Shown: piece after piece, positions 23,601 through 30,656 of the stretch
How positions within the stretch are numbered: position 1 is the first letter of the stretch
Layout: each line of letters opens with the position of its first letter
Assembly: GCA_016210565.1 (NCBI GenBank)
Contig: JACQUA010000136.1
Location: 1-32,443 of the forward strand
Length of the DNA stretch: 32,443 bases
Origin: Chloroflexota bacterium
Lineage (GTDB): Bacteria > Chloroflexota > Dehalococcoidia > JACQUA01
Direction of reading: 5' to 3'
Made by a program: the position numbers and the translations under genes
The notes under the pieces: generated by a model
The model's database searches: none
Told to the model about the DNA's origin: nothing
What the model saw: only the letters and a program-made list of their open reading frames with translations

Positions 23601-25022
23601 TCGTTCCAGAAAGAAAATCGCCGCTAAATCATTGTTAGTGAGCAACTTGTGAAACGAACTCTTCAAAATTGGGGCAACCGACATTCCTAGCTGGTCATGA
23701 GAGAAGCCCAGGTCAAATCCTGACAGGATGGAGAAGTTCTCGAATAAGTCCCCTGGATTGAGCGATGGCTCAACTTTGGCCAGGGACACAACAAACCTTT
23801 GTACGGGTTCGTCCACCTGTTGCAGAGTGGTCTGTTTTTGAAGCAGCGCTATGATTTCTATCGCGCTACGGTGCTGTTGCACGAACTTCTGCCGCACCTC
23901 CCTCTCTGTTCTATCCAGCATATAAAGGTCGCCCCTAAAGTCGCTAATGAGGGGGATCTTCAAGCTGACCTCGTCGCCCGGTTGAATATCGCCACGGAAG
24001 ACGCGCACCACTTCGGCTGTTGATACCTCACTGGTGGCAAGCCCTGCAAGCAACATCTCCTCCATTTCCTCTTTCGTAAATCGAGCTTTGAATAGACCAA
24101 TCAAGTCATCTTCAAATAAGATAACGGTCTGTTTACCATAAACCGCAAATATCAACAGCTCACGGAGAGCATTCCTTTCTTGTTCCGATGGAAGTGGCAC
24201 TGTGCCTCGTCCGACCTTCTTCGCCGTTAAGACCTTGGGAAGAAGTACTCGCAGTGGTAGCTTAACATACTCTGGGCTACTCGCTATCTTGCTAAAAGTC
24301 TCGCTCTGCTTCAAGTGCAGGCTGTTTTCTACTTGCCTATTGGCCATTTCCGCGACTTCCCCTCGGAAGAACCAATCGAGAACCATAGTCTCGCCGTCCG
24401 ACTTGAATAACAGCCCATGTCTTTCCAGATGCTTAAGGGAAGCCATGTCGACGAAATCAACGGGAACACCTTTTTGAAGAAATAACGCCAATTTTGCGAC
24501 CTCGGCGGTTATCTCCTGTCTCCGCGTCGCCTCCAGAAGCGGGTTGACTGTCCCTTGGGCCTCGTGAAAGTCCACCGCACGGGAGGATGGCTTAACGACT
24601 TGGCGCCAGTAAGTTTTAGGGCTGGCACTTGACTCATGCTCCCTGACAATGAAGCCATCTTGCTCAAGGTTTTTGAAGATTGATGTCACCAGTACATAAT
24701 TGGATTCGTAATCCTTTGACCCCAGACAAATTAGTGTAGTGAGACGCAAGAATGACTCGGTATCGGGTGACGACTTATCCTCTCCCCTTTTTGCAACCGG
24801 CCGTATTTCGTTGAGCAGCCATAGAAACTGTTTCTCTAACGGGCTCAGCGGACGCCCAGGAGTGGGTCCTATAGTAACCCTCTGCTCTCGTGAAGTCTCT
24901 TGTAGTCTCTCGGCTTCACGACGCAAATCTTCTCTAATTCGTACGATTTCAGCCGGTACCGAAGCCTGTACCTCCTCTGTCTCTTGTTGAGTTGGAAATC
25001 TCTCTCTCTCTATCATTGTCAC
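20646..25022 (-). CDS. Giant double-AAA+ ATPase with ~900-residue novel N-terminal region
   Basis: A 1458-residue protein. GTG 25022 directly abuts the helicase stop codon; ATG 25016, 9 bases behind GGGGG, is an equally good start. Residues ~1-860 match no family I know; the early part is acidic and coiled-coil-like. A charged helix (KEKEQKAKKEREREKE) precedes AAA domain 1, which has Walker A GLPGCGKS near 927 but only a degenerate Walker B (VLVIKDLD near 993). AAA domain 2 is classical, of CDC48/FtsH/proteasome-ATPase type: GPPGTGKT near 1212, YVGESEKNLREVF, Walker B VIVFIDELDGF near 1271, GATNKPGDLDKALVRPGRFDERV. It probably remodels protein or nucleoprotein complexes together with the helicase. 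The AT-rich composition suggests acquisition. A defence or DNA-transaction role is inferred from this pairing. Confidence 0.88.
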   Translation of the reverse strand: MTMIERERFPTQQETEEVQASVPAEIVRIREDLRREAERLQETSREQRVTIGPTPGRPLSPLEKQFLWLLNEIRPVAKRGEDKSSPDTESFLRLTTLICLGSKDYESNYVLVTSIFKNLEQDGFIVREHESSASPKTYWRQVVKPSSRAVDFHEAQGTVNPLLEATRRQEITAEVAKLALFLQKGVPVDFVDMASLKHLERHGLLFKSDGETMVLDWFFRGEVAEMANRQVENSLHLKQSETFSKIASSPEYVKLPLRVLLPKVLTAKKVGRGTVPLPSEQERNALRELLIFAVYGKQTVILFEDDLIGLFKARFTKEEMEEMLLAGLATSEVSTAEVVRVFRGDIQPGDEVSLKIPLISDFRGDLYMLDRTEREVRQKFVQQHRSAIEIIALLQKQTTLQQVDEPVQRFVVSLAKVEPSLNPGDLFENFSILSGFDLGFSHDQLGMSVAPILKSSFHKLLTNNDLAAIFFLERAAEKRVQWNAEDQLIASDLVGLKTFESLFQMGFLSGQKPPALSVWVKDTFVRTALVEIFSPNKWVEETEQKIAEDYAGLSNFERGVLHLMIGKPLATTIAIPSPAKGSFAAYLVILGVNLPTYRKLRKSFCIFSSSDSSGTLMALFEHPDSLQREDANTVWNVLTGKNQGELLKDARDAVQSTKLDQWFAALRGQQHNLGVEALLRANVFTCSSDGKVWLTDVGHITVSDWFKSEYEILVERLRNKGIPIESQMNTSRVFKANIAGKLYTLIVAPALQVDGSSENYVSVSGLDEGLKSITSEHIPVATAETVVVTGMLLNPYKSLEEGYSSLHKFVAEGGTVIDVSREKIVSALSQVGQVSHWASETLDKDFEEPIEQRGVLQELLRSRETKAKQQIDKEKEQKAKKEREREKELHSFDELIFSVFLKEIELELEADSYIVEDGLRPFTLLFHGLPGCGKSTHIALEVRKLRRELVQRGKPCAVKEISITEVIDGRVPLVDFCRMYTEDALLKSKNGPYVLVIKDLDALTEKKEMSTATLADSQKVTAVLKDFFRQMFERYDYQIGVLAEANSLNSVPEALLQFFPHRRVIIAPGLDERQHFFMKLRTEVLKRELGGLQSVDSKSVEMFMDIYGLDISSDETAHLAKNTQGFTYRDLVVLARGIKQEIEKATQKTQASTPLEIAKKYKASLPQFLTIEIPRVDEQNVVVSPEIQRQVERAIFPYKRSPDLRPARGILFYGPPGTGKTLLTKFIASRIGGYFIYLTPPQIYSKYVGESEKNLREVFTLSRELAAAGKQVIVFIDELDGFAPSRDSEESRATRSVLSVLLAELDGMQELTNVTIIGATNKPGDLDKALVRPGRFDERVQFYPPGKEEVVKILRLHMKRFVRGSDDKSWDNDKLQALISKPEIQQKVFSAEKVQGDLHDCLSGADLALAAKRAAYEIADSPNKNAYEALATALSEVIRDKSALKAFGKEASTFSHQA

Positions 25023-27212
25023 TTACCCCCTAACTTGCGATTCCATCGTCATTTCGGAAATCATCTCGGTCATGATTCTTGTAATGGTTTTCTTGTCAAA
25101 CTCACCTTCAAAGGTTTGATTGCACCTTGGCAGGATAAGTTCATCTGTCGGAGCATCAAGCAGATTCAAAGCACAGGCAAGAAGGCGGTCTGCTCTCAGC
25201 AGCAAGTGGGTGTCGCCCCAGGAAGACTCATAGAGCAGTATTTTGTTGTCAAAGCCATCGGCAGCAATTATGTGGACGTAGTTATTCAAGGGGATCGAAA
25301 ATTCCTCACGCATGGCATGCACCAAGACGTGAACAGCGAGTTCACACTCCTCTTCGGTTGCAACTTTCGCTTCGTAGCCGAAGCAATTTGTGTAAAGTGG
25401 AAGCTCAGGGACAGGCTTAACAGGGTGCCATCTGATCTTTCTTGGTTTATTCTCCGTAGCTCTGTATATGTTTACCGTATCTGGTCTAAGCCGGACCTCA
25501 GAGAATGCACCGTGCAGCTTATTGACAAACACAGCCTGCGTATCAAAGCGAACTCTCGAGAAGATTATGCCTTTTCCTATTTCATCAGCAATGTTGGCGT
25601 ATGCTGAGTTCTCTGGACTGCGAAGGTAAATCTTCAGGTCAGGGTCAGGCACAGCAGGATACTTGGACCAGCCTCCCACTACATAGGGTGAGCCGTCAAC
25701 CTGCAAAATACAACCCGGCAACCCTGCTCTCACCGCTTCGCTATATGACATTTCATCTAGGACGTTGCCCTCGTAAAACAAAGGCACCCGGCCGAAGCCA
25801 TAAAAAGAGAGATTTTGGAACAGCTTCTCACCATTGAGCGTCGGCTCTATTCTTGAAGGCAAGCTATCACCCATCATGTAATCAGTGAAATCTATAGAGG
25901 ATTTCAGCCACCCGAGTTTCGTAGCCACTCTAAGGGTCTCATCCTCGAGAGGAAGGTCGTAGATGGCGCAGTAAAATCCATCAAATAGAGTTGCAGCCAT
26001 CGATCTCACTGGTAGAGCGGTTGCTTCAGTAGGCATAGAAATGAATTTCTGATAGCGTTCGCTACTTCGAAGGATTGCTCTATCCCAATTGCCGTTCGAC
26101 ATCAGGACAGATTCAGCTTGCTTTTGTTTGGGGAGGCGTCCCTTCCGGCCTTCCCTTTGCCAGAATTCTGCCACCGTCTCTGGAAGGCCAACATGCACCA
26201 CCCGAGATATCTTACCTACGTCGATACCTTGCTGAAGTGTCTTGCAGGTAAGACACACTCTGGCTTCACCTTGCTTGAGGCTATTTTCCGCTTCTTGACG
26301 CTCGTCAATCCCCAGGGACCCATGATGTCTCACTACCCGGCGGTTATTCAATGATCCAACAGAGTTGTACAAGCTATCTGCCAAGCTCCTGTATGGAAGA
26401 AAGACGAGAGTAGAACCTTCGTCCTCGCTGTATATGCCAATCAATCTTTTGAGAAGCGTAACCGGGTCCTCTACCTGATCGGTTATTCTGTAGCGGCGCG
26501 CTGGCGCAGCCACAGTCTTGCCCTCAACATGAATGAACGGTCTTTTCAACCAACTGCAGGCCACTTCACACACGTGTTTAGGGTTCCCCAGAGTGGCAGA
26601 CAACAGAATCACCTGTGGGGTTACGCCCTTCTTTCTCATGAGGTTGAAATAAGATAAGAGGAGCGACCACTGAAAGGAGGAATAAAGATGAACCTCATCA
26701 ATCACGAGAAATCTAATATTGTTGAGGAATGTCGCAAAGGGGGTAGAAAACTTTAGATGTTCAATGAGCATCTGCGGATTAGTCAATACGATTTCCGAAC
26801 ATGAAACTTCAGACTTCCGCTTCGGGTTGTCCGCATCAAAGCGGCAAGTGGAATATCCGTAGAAGTATTTCCCCAGCCTTTGCCACTGATCGTTTGCAAG
26901 CGCTTTGGTAGGATAAAGAAATACCACTTGGCACGGTACCTTAGCTGTTATGCCGTTCTTGGCCAGTATTCCAAGGCAGGCTGCTTCAGTTTTTCCCGAG
27001 GCCGTTCCCGAGGTGAGCAGGACATTTTCTCCTGAGAGAATCAAGTCGGCCGTTTCCGCCTGGTGTGAGTAGAGAGCAAGGTCGGGAATGGTTGTTGCGC
27101 CGTAATTCGCTACCCGCCTCCCTTTGGAATCGAGTCTTGGCTCGCTGCCAGGTATATCTTCAACCTCGAAAGCAAGACCCAACGAATTAAGAATTTCATT
27201 TGAAGCGAGCAT
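25023..27212 (-). CDS. Superfamily 2 helicase, Hrq1/YprA-like
   Basis: A 729-residue ATP-dependent helicase starting at ATG 27212. Motifs in order: Q-like LYSHQ (47-51), motif I TSGTASGKTEA (GK at 73-74), Ia PTKALANDQ (101-109), II DEVH (172-175), III SATLG (205-209), IV LVFLPYR, V TCKTLQQGIDVG, VI QREGRKGR (352-359). The LYSHQAE...GTASGKTEA pattern is that of Hrq1/YprA(MrfA)/Lhr-like 3'-5' DNA helicases. The C-terminal region (ELAVHVLVHAMRE, LLYESSWGDTHLLLRADRLL) looks like a DUF1998-type domain that has lost its zinc-binding cysteine cluster; only one Cys remains in ILPRCNQ. The AAA+ gene starts immediately after its stop. No nuclease domain is visible. It probably unwinds DNA in a repair or defence complex. 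Confidence 0.9.
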   Translation of the reverse strand: MLASNEILNSLGLAFEVEDIPGSEPRLDSKGRRVANYGATTIPDLALYSHQAETADLILSGENVLLTSGTASGKTEAACLGILAKNGITAKVPCQVVFLYPTKALANDQWQRLGKYFYGYSTCRFDADNPKRKSEVSCSEIVLTNPQMLIEHLKFSTPFATFLNNIRFLVIDEVHLYSSFQWSLLLSYFNLMRKKGVTPQVILLSATLGNPKHVCEVACSWLKRPFIHVEGKTVAAPARRYRITDQVEDPVTLLKRLIGIYSEDEGSTLVFLPYRSLADSLYNSVGSLNNRRVVRHHGSLGIDERQEAENSLKQGEARVCLTCKTLQQGIDVGKISRVVHVGLPETVAEFWQREGRKGRLPKQKQAESVLMSNGNWDRAILRSSERYQKFISMPTEATALPVRSMAATLFDGFYCAIYDLPLEDETLRVATKLGWLKSSIDFTDYMMGDSLPSRIEPTLNGEKLFQNLSFYGFGRVPLFYEGNVLDEMSYSEAVRAGLPGCILQVDGSPYVVGGWSKYPAVPDPDLKIYLRSPENSAYANIADEIGKGIIFSRVRFDTQAVFVNKLHGAFSEVRLRPDTVNIYRATENKPRKIRWHPVKPVPELPLYTNCFGYEAKVATEEECELAVHVLVHAMREEFSIPLNNYVHIIAADGFDNKILLYESSWGDTHLLLRADRLLACALNLLDAPTDELILPRCNQTFEGEFDKKTITRIMTEMISEMTMESQVRG

Positions 27213-27218
27213 TTACTG

Positions 27219-27247
27219 TATATAGGTGCCACGTAATTCAAGATCAA
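27219..27247 (-). promoter_or_regulatory. Candidate promoter of the helicase/AAA+ operon
   Basis: On the - strand TTGATC (27247-27242) and TATATA (27224-27219) are separated by exactly 17 bases. The ATG is only 6 bases past the -10, and no ribosome binding site precedes it, so the transcript may be leaderless. Assigned by consensus similarity alone. Confidence 0.45.
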
Positions 27248-27423
27248 GATTTAACCTTGCCAGAGCTAATTGTCTGACTTTCTTTCAAGGACGACATCGG
27301 ATTAACCCTGATTGTGCATGAGCTATCCGGCAAAAATTCCAATCACCAAATTCCAATGGCGAGGCTGTGCTTTCGCTGGTCATTGGAGCACGACATTGCT
27401 CAGAAAAATAGGCCGACGAGTGT

Positions 27424-27500
27424 CCACCGTAGGGGCGCGGTCACCGCGTCCGGCGGGGGGCGCCACCACCCCGGGCGAGGAAACCTCGCCCCTACGGTGG
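27424..27500. repeat. CCACCGTAGGGGCG inverted repeat
   Basis: CCACCGTAGGGGCG (27424-27437) and its exact reverse complement (27487-27500) flank a GC-rich centre containing GGCGAGGAAACCTCGCC. It lies in the divergent/tail gap between the helicase promoter and the CoA ligase end. It shares its core with 20374-20400. Confidence 0.75.
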
Positions 27501-27521
27501 GCCAACTCGGCTCGTTTGCTT

Positions 27522-29183
27522 TCACCCTCTCCTAACCTCTCCCATCGAGGGAGAGGGATTTAGCTTGTCGGCAATGTCTTTTTGCAGGACCTTCTTGTCT
27601 ATCTTGGTGCCGGCCACCATGGGCATGTTTTCTATTATCTCCAGCCTTTCCGGTATCTTGTACAGGGCGATGTCCTGGTCGGTCAGGAACTTGCCCATCT
27701 CCTTGAACGTGAGGCTCTGCCCGGGCTTCAGTTCCACATAAGCGCAGGCCTTTTCGCCCATGAGCTGGTCGGGCATGGCCACCACCGCCACGCTGGCCAC
27801 CGCGGGATGGGTCAGCAGCAGCGTCTCGATCTCGGCGGGATAGATATTCTGGCCGCCGCGGATGATGAGGTCCTTTTTCCGGCCCACCAGGATGAGGTTC
27901 CCCTGCTCATCCACTTTCCCCAGGTCGCCGGTCTTGAACCAGCCATCTTTCGTCCAGCACTGCCAGGTGGTTTCCGAGTCGCCGAAGTACCCCGAAGCCG
28001 CGCTCGGCCCGGCGCCCCAGATCTCTCCCACATCACCCTTTTTGACCTCCCGTCCGCTATCGTCAACGACCTTGAAGCTGGTGCCGGCCCTGCCCTTGCC
28101 GACGGTCAGCAACCGGACTTCCTGGGGAGCGTCGATCTCGGGAATCATGGTCCCGCCGAAGTCGGAAGCTCCGAGCCCGCTGAGGATGACGCCGCCGAGT
28201 TTGGCCTCAACCTCGGCGCCGAGCTGGGGCGGCAGGAAGGCGCCGGCGTTCCACCACAGCCGGACGGACCCGGTGGAAGTTCTGGCATTGGGGCGCTCGA
28301 CCAGCATGCTCCACATTGCCGGAACCCCGCAAGCCACCGTCACCCCCTCCTTACTGATGAGTTTCAAGGCAGCTTCCGCCTCGAAATGCTCCAGCATCAC
28401 GACTTTGGCGCCGGCCTGGGGGGCGCCGAAATATGGCACGCAGTTGGCGCCCGCGGGGACCGCCCCCAGGGCGCAGACAACGTCTTTGTCAGTGAGTTTC
28501 AGGGACTCGATGAAACCCCGCCCCAGCCGCAGCCGGGCGGCCATGGGATATTCGACGAATTTCGGGAAACCGGTGGTGCCCGTGGTGTGGTTGATCAGGG
28601 AGACCTCTTCGGGCCGGTAGGACCTGTCTTTCAAGTGGTCGGCGGGATATTTGTTCTCGAGTGGAGTGTTCAGGATTTCCCTCACCGAAGTCGCCCCCGC
28701 CGGCACGGCGTCGTCGAGCACCCAGATGTGCTTTAGCTCCGGCAGGCCGGAACGGATCTGGTTAGCCATTTCGAAGTAGTCGAAGCCCCGGTATTTCACG
28801 GGTATCACGATGCCCCGAACTTTCAGATGGCCAAGAATGTATTCGACTTCCCGCGTTCGCAGGTTTCTCAGTACCGGCAGGCACATGACCCCGCCTTTCT
28901 CGCAGGCCACCCTCAGCAGGGGCAGTTCGGCCACATTGGGCAACTGGAGGACCAGGATATCGTCCTTTTTGAAACCGGCTTCTGCCAGGGCCAGGGCGAA
29001 CCTGTTGATTGCGGCGGCGGCCTGTTTCCAGGTATACCGGTTCTTTTCGTCGACGACGGCTTCCCGGTCGGGATGGCTGGCGGCATTCCTTTCCCATACC
29101 TGGAACAGGGCGGTCGGAAGCCACTCCTTCTTCTTGAAGAAGTCTTCGACCATCTGCGTTGTGTAACGGGTGGGTTTGGCCAT
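27522..29183 (-). CDS. AMP-forming acyl-/aryl-CoA synthetase
   Basis: A 553-residue ANL-superfamily ligase. The start is placed at ATG 29183 (MAKPTRYTTQ); the longer frame to 29474 reads through repeats and is rejected. The phosphate-binding loop is TTGTTGFPK (200-208). LGASDFGG and the WFKTGDLGKVDEQGNL block carry the adenylate Asp. The hinge is GRKKDLIIRGGQNIYPAEIE, and the catalytic Lys probably lies in KIDKKVLQ (about 527-534). It activates a carboxylic acid as acyl-AMP and then the CoA thioester. Similarity in style to EntE/DHB-AMP or benzoate ligases and the UbiD nearby suggest an aromatic or similar acid, which is inferred. The last 12 residues (NPSPSMGEVRRG) are encoded by a repeat hairpin, so the original stop was probably lost. 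Confidence 0.9.
   Translation of the reverse strand: MAKPTRYTTQMVEDFFKKKEWLPTALFQVWERNAASHPDREAVVDEKNRYTWKQAAAAINRFALALAEAGFKKDDILVLQLPNVAELPLLRVACEKGGVMCLPVLRNLRTREVEYILGHLKVRGIVIPVKYRGFDYFEMANQIRSGLPELKHIWVLDDAVPAGATSVREILNTPLENKYPADHLKDRSYRPEEVSLINHTTGTTGFPKFVEYPMAARLRLGRGFIESLKLTDKDVVCALGAVPAGANCVPYFGAPQAGAKVVMLEHFEAEAALKLISKEGVTVACGVPAMWSMLVERPNARTSTGSVRLWWNAGAFLPPQLGAEVEAKLGGVILSGLGASDFGGTMIPEIDAPQEVRLLTVGKGRAGTSFKVVDDSGREVKKGDVGEIWGAGPSAASGYFGDSETTWQCWTKDGWFKTGDLGKVDEQGNLILVGRKKDLIIRGGQNIYPAEIETLLLTHPAVASVAVVAMPDQLMGEKACAYVELKPGQSLTFKEMGKFLTDQDIALYKIPERLEIIENMPMVAGTKIDKKVLQKDIADKLNPSPSMGEVRRG
27536..27556. repeat. CCTCTCCC...GGGAGAGG hairpin inside a gene end
   Basis: An 8-bp perfect stem with a short loop, within TTCACCCTCTCCTAACCTCTCCCATCGAGGGAGAGGG, a common dispersed intergenic sequence type. 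It codes for the last residues of the CoA ligase, whose stop (27522-27524) is in the repeat. Confidence 0.65.
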
Positions 29184-29230
29184 GTTTAAGGGCTCCGATC
29201 TATGTTTCCAAAAAAGGTAGAATCCAGAAT

Positions 29231-29244
29231 TCAGAAGCCAGAAT
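29231..29244. repeat. TCAGAAGCCAGAAT intergenic motif, copy 2
   Basis: Identical to the motif at 17075-17088, within AGAATCCAGAATTCAG-type sequence upstream of the CoA ligase. Confidence 0.5.
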
Positions 29245-29280
29245 CCAGAAGTCTCTATCGCCGGCCGGCAGGCTAACAAG

Positions 29281-29302
29281 GAACGGGCTGGAAAGCCTGT
29301 TC
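29281..29302. repeat. GAACGGGCT hairpin repeat
   Basis: GAACGGGCT-GGAA-AGCCTGTTC, a 9-bp stem with one G-T pair, related to the hairpin at 15529-15549. It is followed by CTAC in both cases (TCTAC). Confidence 0.5.
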
Positions 29303-29315
29303 TACTGGTCGGCAG

Positions 29316-29418
29316 TCCCCCTCCCCCTTTCGTAAAGGGGGATACAGGGGGATTTCTCCGATGTCCCACTTGCGGCGCTTCTTGAATCCCCCTTAGTCCC
29401 CCTTTGAAAAAGGGGGAG
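29316..29418. repeat. CCCCCTTT...AAAGGGGGA inverted repeat at the end of the CapA gene
   Basis: Two hairpin-forming ends (CCCCCTTTCGTAAAGGGGGA and CCCCCTTTGAAAAAGGGGGA) with GGGGGATTTC and GAATCCCCC between them give a larger inverted repeat. It includes the stop codon and last eight codons of the CapA-like gene, SPPFSKGD. Confidence 0.7.
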
Positions 29419-30556
29419 AGACGACTATCTCGTCCCCTTCTATGGTAAGGTTGGCGCCCAGTTCCTGGGCCCATTGCCGGGCATAGTTGAATACCTCGTC
29501 GAACCTGGGGTCATTTCGTGACACGAACTCCGGCTCGGCCAGCCGGTTGATGTATCCCGGAATCAGGGAGACCTTCTGGACGGCTTCTTTATTAACAGTA
29601 CATTTTACCATTATTGTGTACCGTCTTTCCCGCGTCCCGGGATACCGTTCCCATCCCGGTTCCGGTTTCCACCGGGGCGGCCGGCCCGACGTCCGGGTGG
29701 AGAATACGCCCGGCGGTGGTTCGATGTTGTGCGGCGTTTCCAGCGCGAAATTCCCCGTGCTATAGACAATAACCTTACCCTTGTAAACCTCGATGTGCTT
29801 GATCACCCCGGCGTGGTGACCGACGACAAGGTCGGCTCCGGCATCAATGGCCCGGTGCGCGATGGCGGGCTGGTACGTGGCCAGCACCCCGGCCTGGTGC
29901 GTCCCCCAGTGCTGGGAAACAATCACGATATCTGCCTGCTGCCGTAGCTTGCGGATGTCCTCTTCCATAGCCCGGGCGTCTTCTTCGAAGGGAATGGTGA
30001 TGATCCGCGGCGGGTTTCCCGGCTGGGGGTCCTGGACCTCGTAGTGCGTCGAAACCCTGATGGGGGCGCAGCCGGCTTTGCCTTCCCTGGCCTCGTATTC
30101 CACACCCATGACCGAGCAATAGGCCAGGAATCCAACCCGGGTCCCCTTCCTGTCAAAGACGGCCGGTTTCCTGGCTTCAGCGATGTCCTTGCCGGCGCCG
30201 ATGGGCTGGATGTTATTGCGGCGAAGTACATCAAGGGTTTCCAGCAGCCCCTCGGTGCCGAAGTCAAAGCAGTTATTGGAGGCAAAAGAGACCACGTCGA
30301 AGCCGGCGAAAGCCAGCGCCCTGACGTTGTCCGGATGATGCTGCCCGTACCAGGTGGCAACATCCCGCCACTGCATGCAGCCTGTGGTGGAAAGGCCGCG
30401 TTCCAGGTGGCAGAAACGGATGTCAGCTTCCCTGATCTTCTGGTGCGTCATGGCAAAGATGGATTCCGGCGGCTCGCCGTATTCGACCCGCCGCGGGGCG
30501 ACGTCGCCTGCCAGATGGATTACCACAGTGCCCGTTGGAACAGACTGGTCAGTCAC
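29393..30556 (-). CDS. CapA-like metallophosphatase-fold protein
   Basis: A 387-residue protein starting at GTG 30556, preceded by AAAGGAGCAACA. It matches the PGA_cap/CapA family: VIHLAGDVAPRR at the N-terminus, HLERGLSTTG, FDVVSFASNNCFDFGTEGLLETLDVLR, VIVSQHWGTHQ, DAGADLVVGHHAG and VIVYSTGNFALE. Most members have NNHALDYG and GHHPH, where the histidines belong to the metal site. Here these are NNCFDFG and GHHAG, so the site is altered. There is no signal peptide. CapA proteins are known from poly-gamma-glutamate capsule synthesis, but many homologues are stand-alone and unassigned. Its stop and last residues (SPPFSKGD) come from a repeat element. It follows the flavoprotein gene after a palindrome. 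Confidence 0.85.
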   Translation of the reverse strand: MTDQSVPTGTVVIHLAGDVAPRRVEYGEPPESIFAMTHQKIREADIRFCHLERGLSTTGCMQWRDVATWYGQHHPDNVRALAFAGFDVVSFASNNCFDFGTEGLLETLDVLRRNNIQPIGAGKDIAEARKPAVFDRKGTRVGFLAYCSVMGVEYEAREGKAGCAPIRVSTHYEVQDPQPGNPPRIITIPFEEDARAMEEDIRKLRQQADIVIVSQHWGTHQAGVLATYQPAIAHRAIDAGADLVVGHHAGVIKHIEVYKGKVIVYSTGNFALETPHNIEPPPGVFSTRTSGRPPRWKPEPGWERYPGTRERRYTIMVKCTVNKEAVQKVSLIPGYINRLAEPEFVSRNDPRFDEVFNYARQWAQELGANLTIEGDEIVVSPPFSKGD

Positions 30557-30575
30557 TGTTGCTCCTTTCAGCCGT

Positions 30576-30647
30576 CATTGCGAGCGAAGCGAAGCAATCT
30601 CCCGATGGTCCAGTCAACCAGGGGATTGCTTCGCTTCGCTCGCAATG
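30576..30647. repeat. Perfect 24-bp palindrome (CATTGCGAGCGAAG family)
   Basis: Arms 30576-30599 and 30624-30647 are exact reverse complements around a 24-base loop. The arm begins CATTGCGAGCGAAGCGAAG. It sits between the flavoprotein stop and the CapA start and could fold in the mRNA. No T-tract is present. Confidence 0.85.
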
Positions 30648-30656
30648 AACAGCATC

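Noticed and set aside
25023..27212. Cas3 or restriction-type helicase
   Set aside because: There is no HD nuclease, Cas protein, methylase or specificity subunit, and the motifs fit Hrq1/YprA-like helicases better.
27582..28736. 384-codon + strand frame over the CoA ligase
   Set aside because: Antisense shadow of a gene with complete ANL motifs.
27522..29474. 650-codon CoA ligase
   Set aside because: The first 97 codons lie in repeats (SPFFKGG, VSPFTKGGGG); MAKPTRY at 29183 is the natural start.
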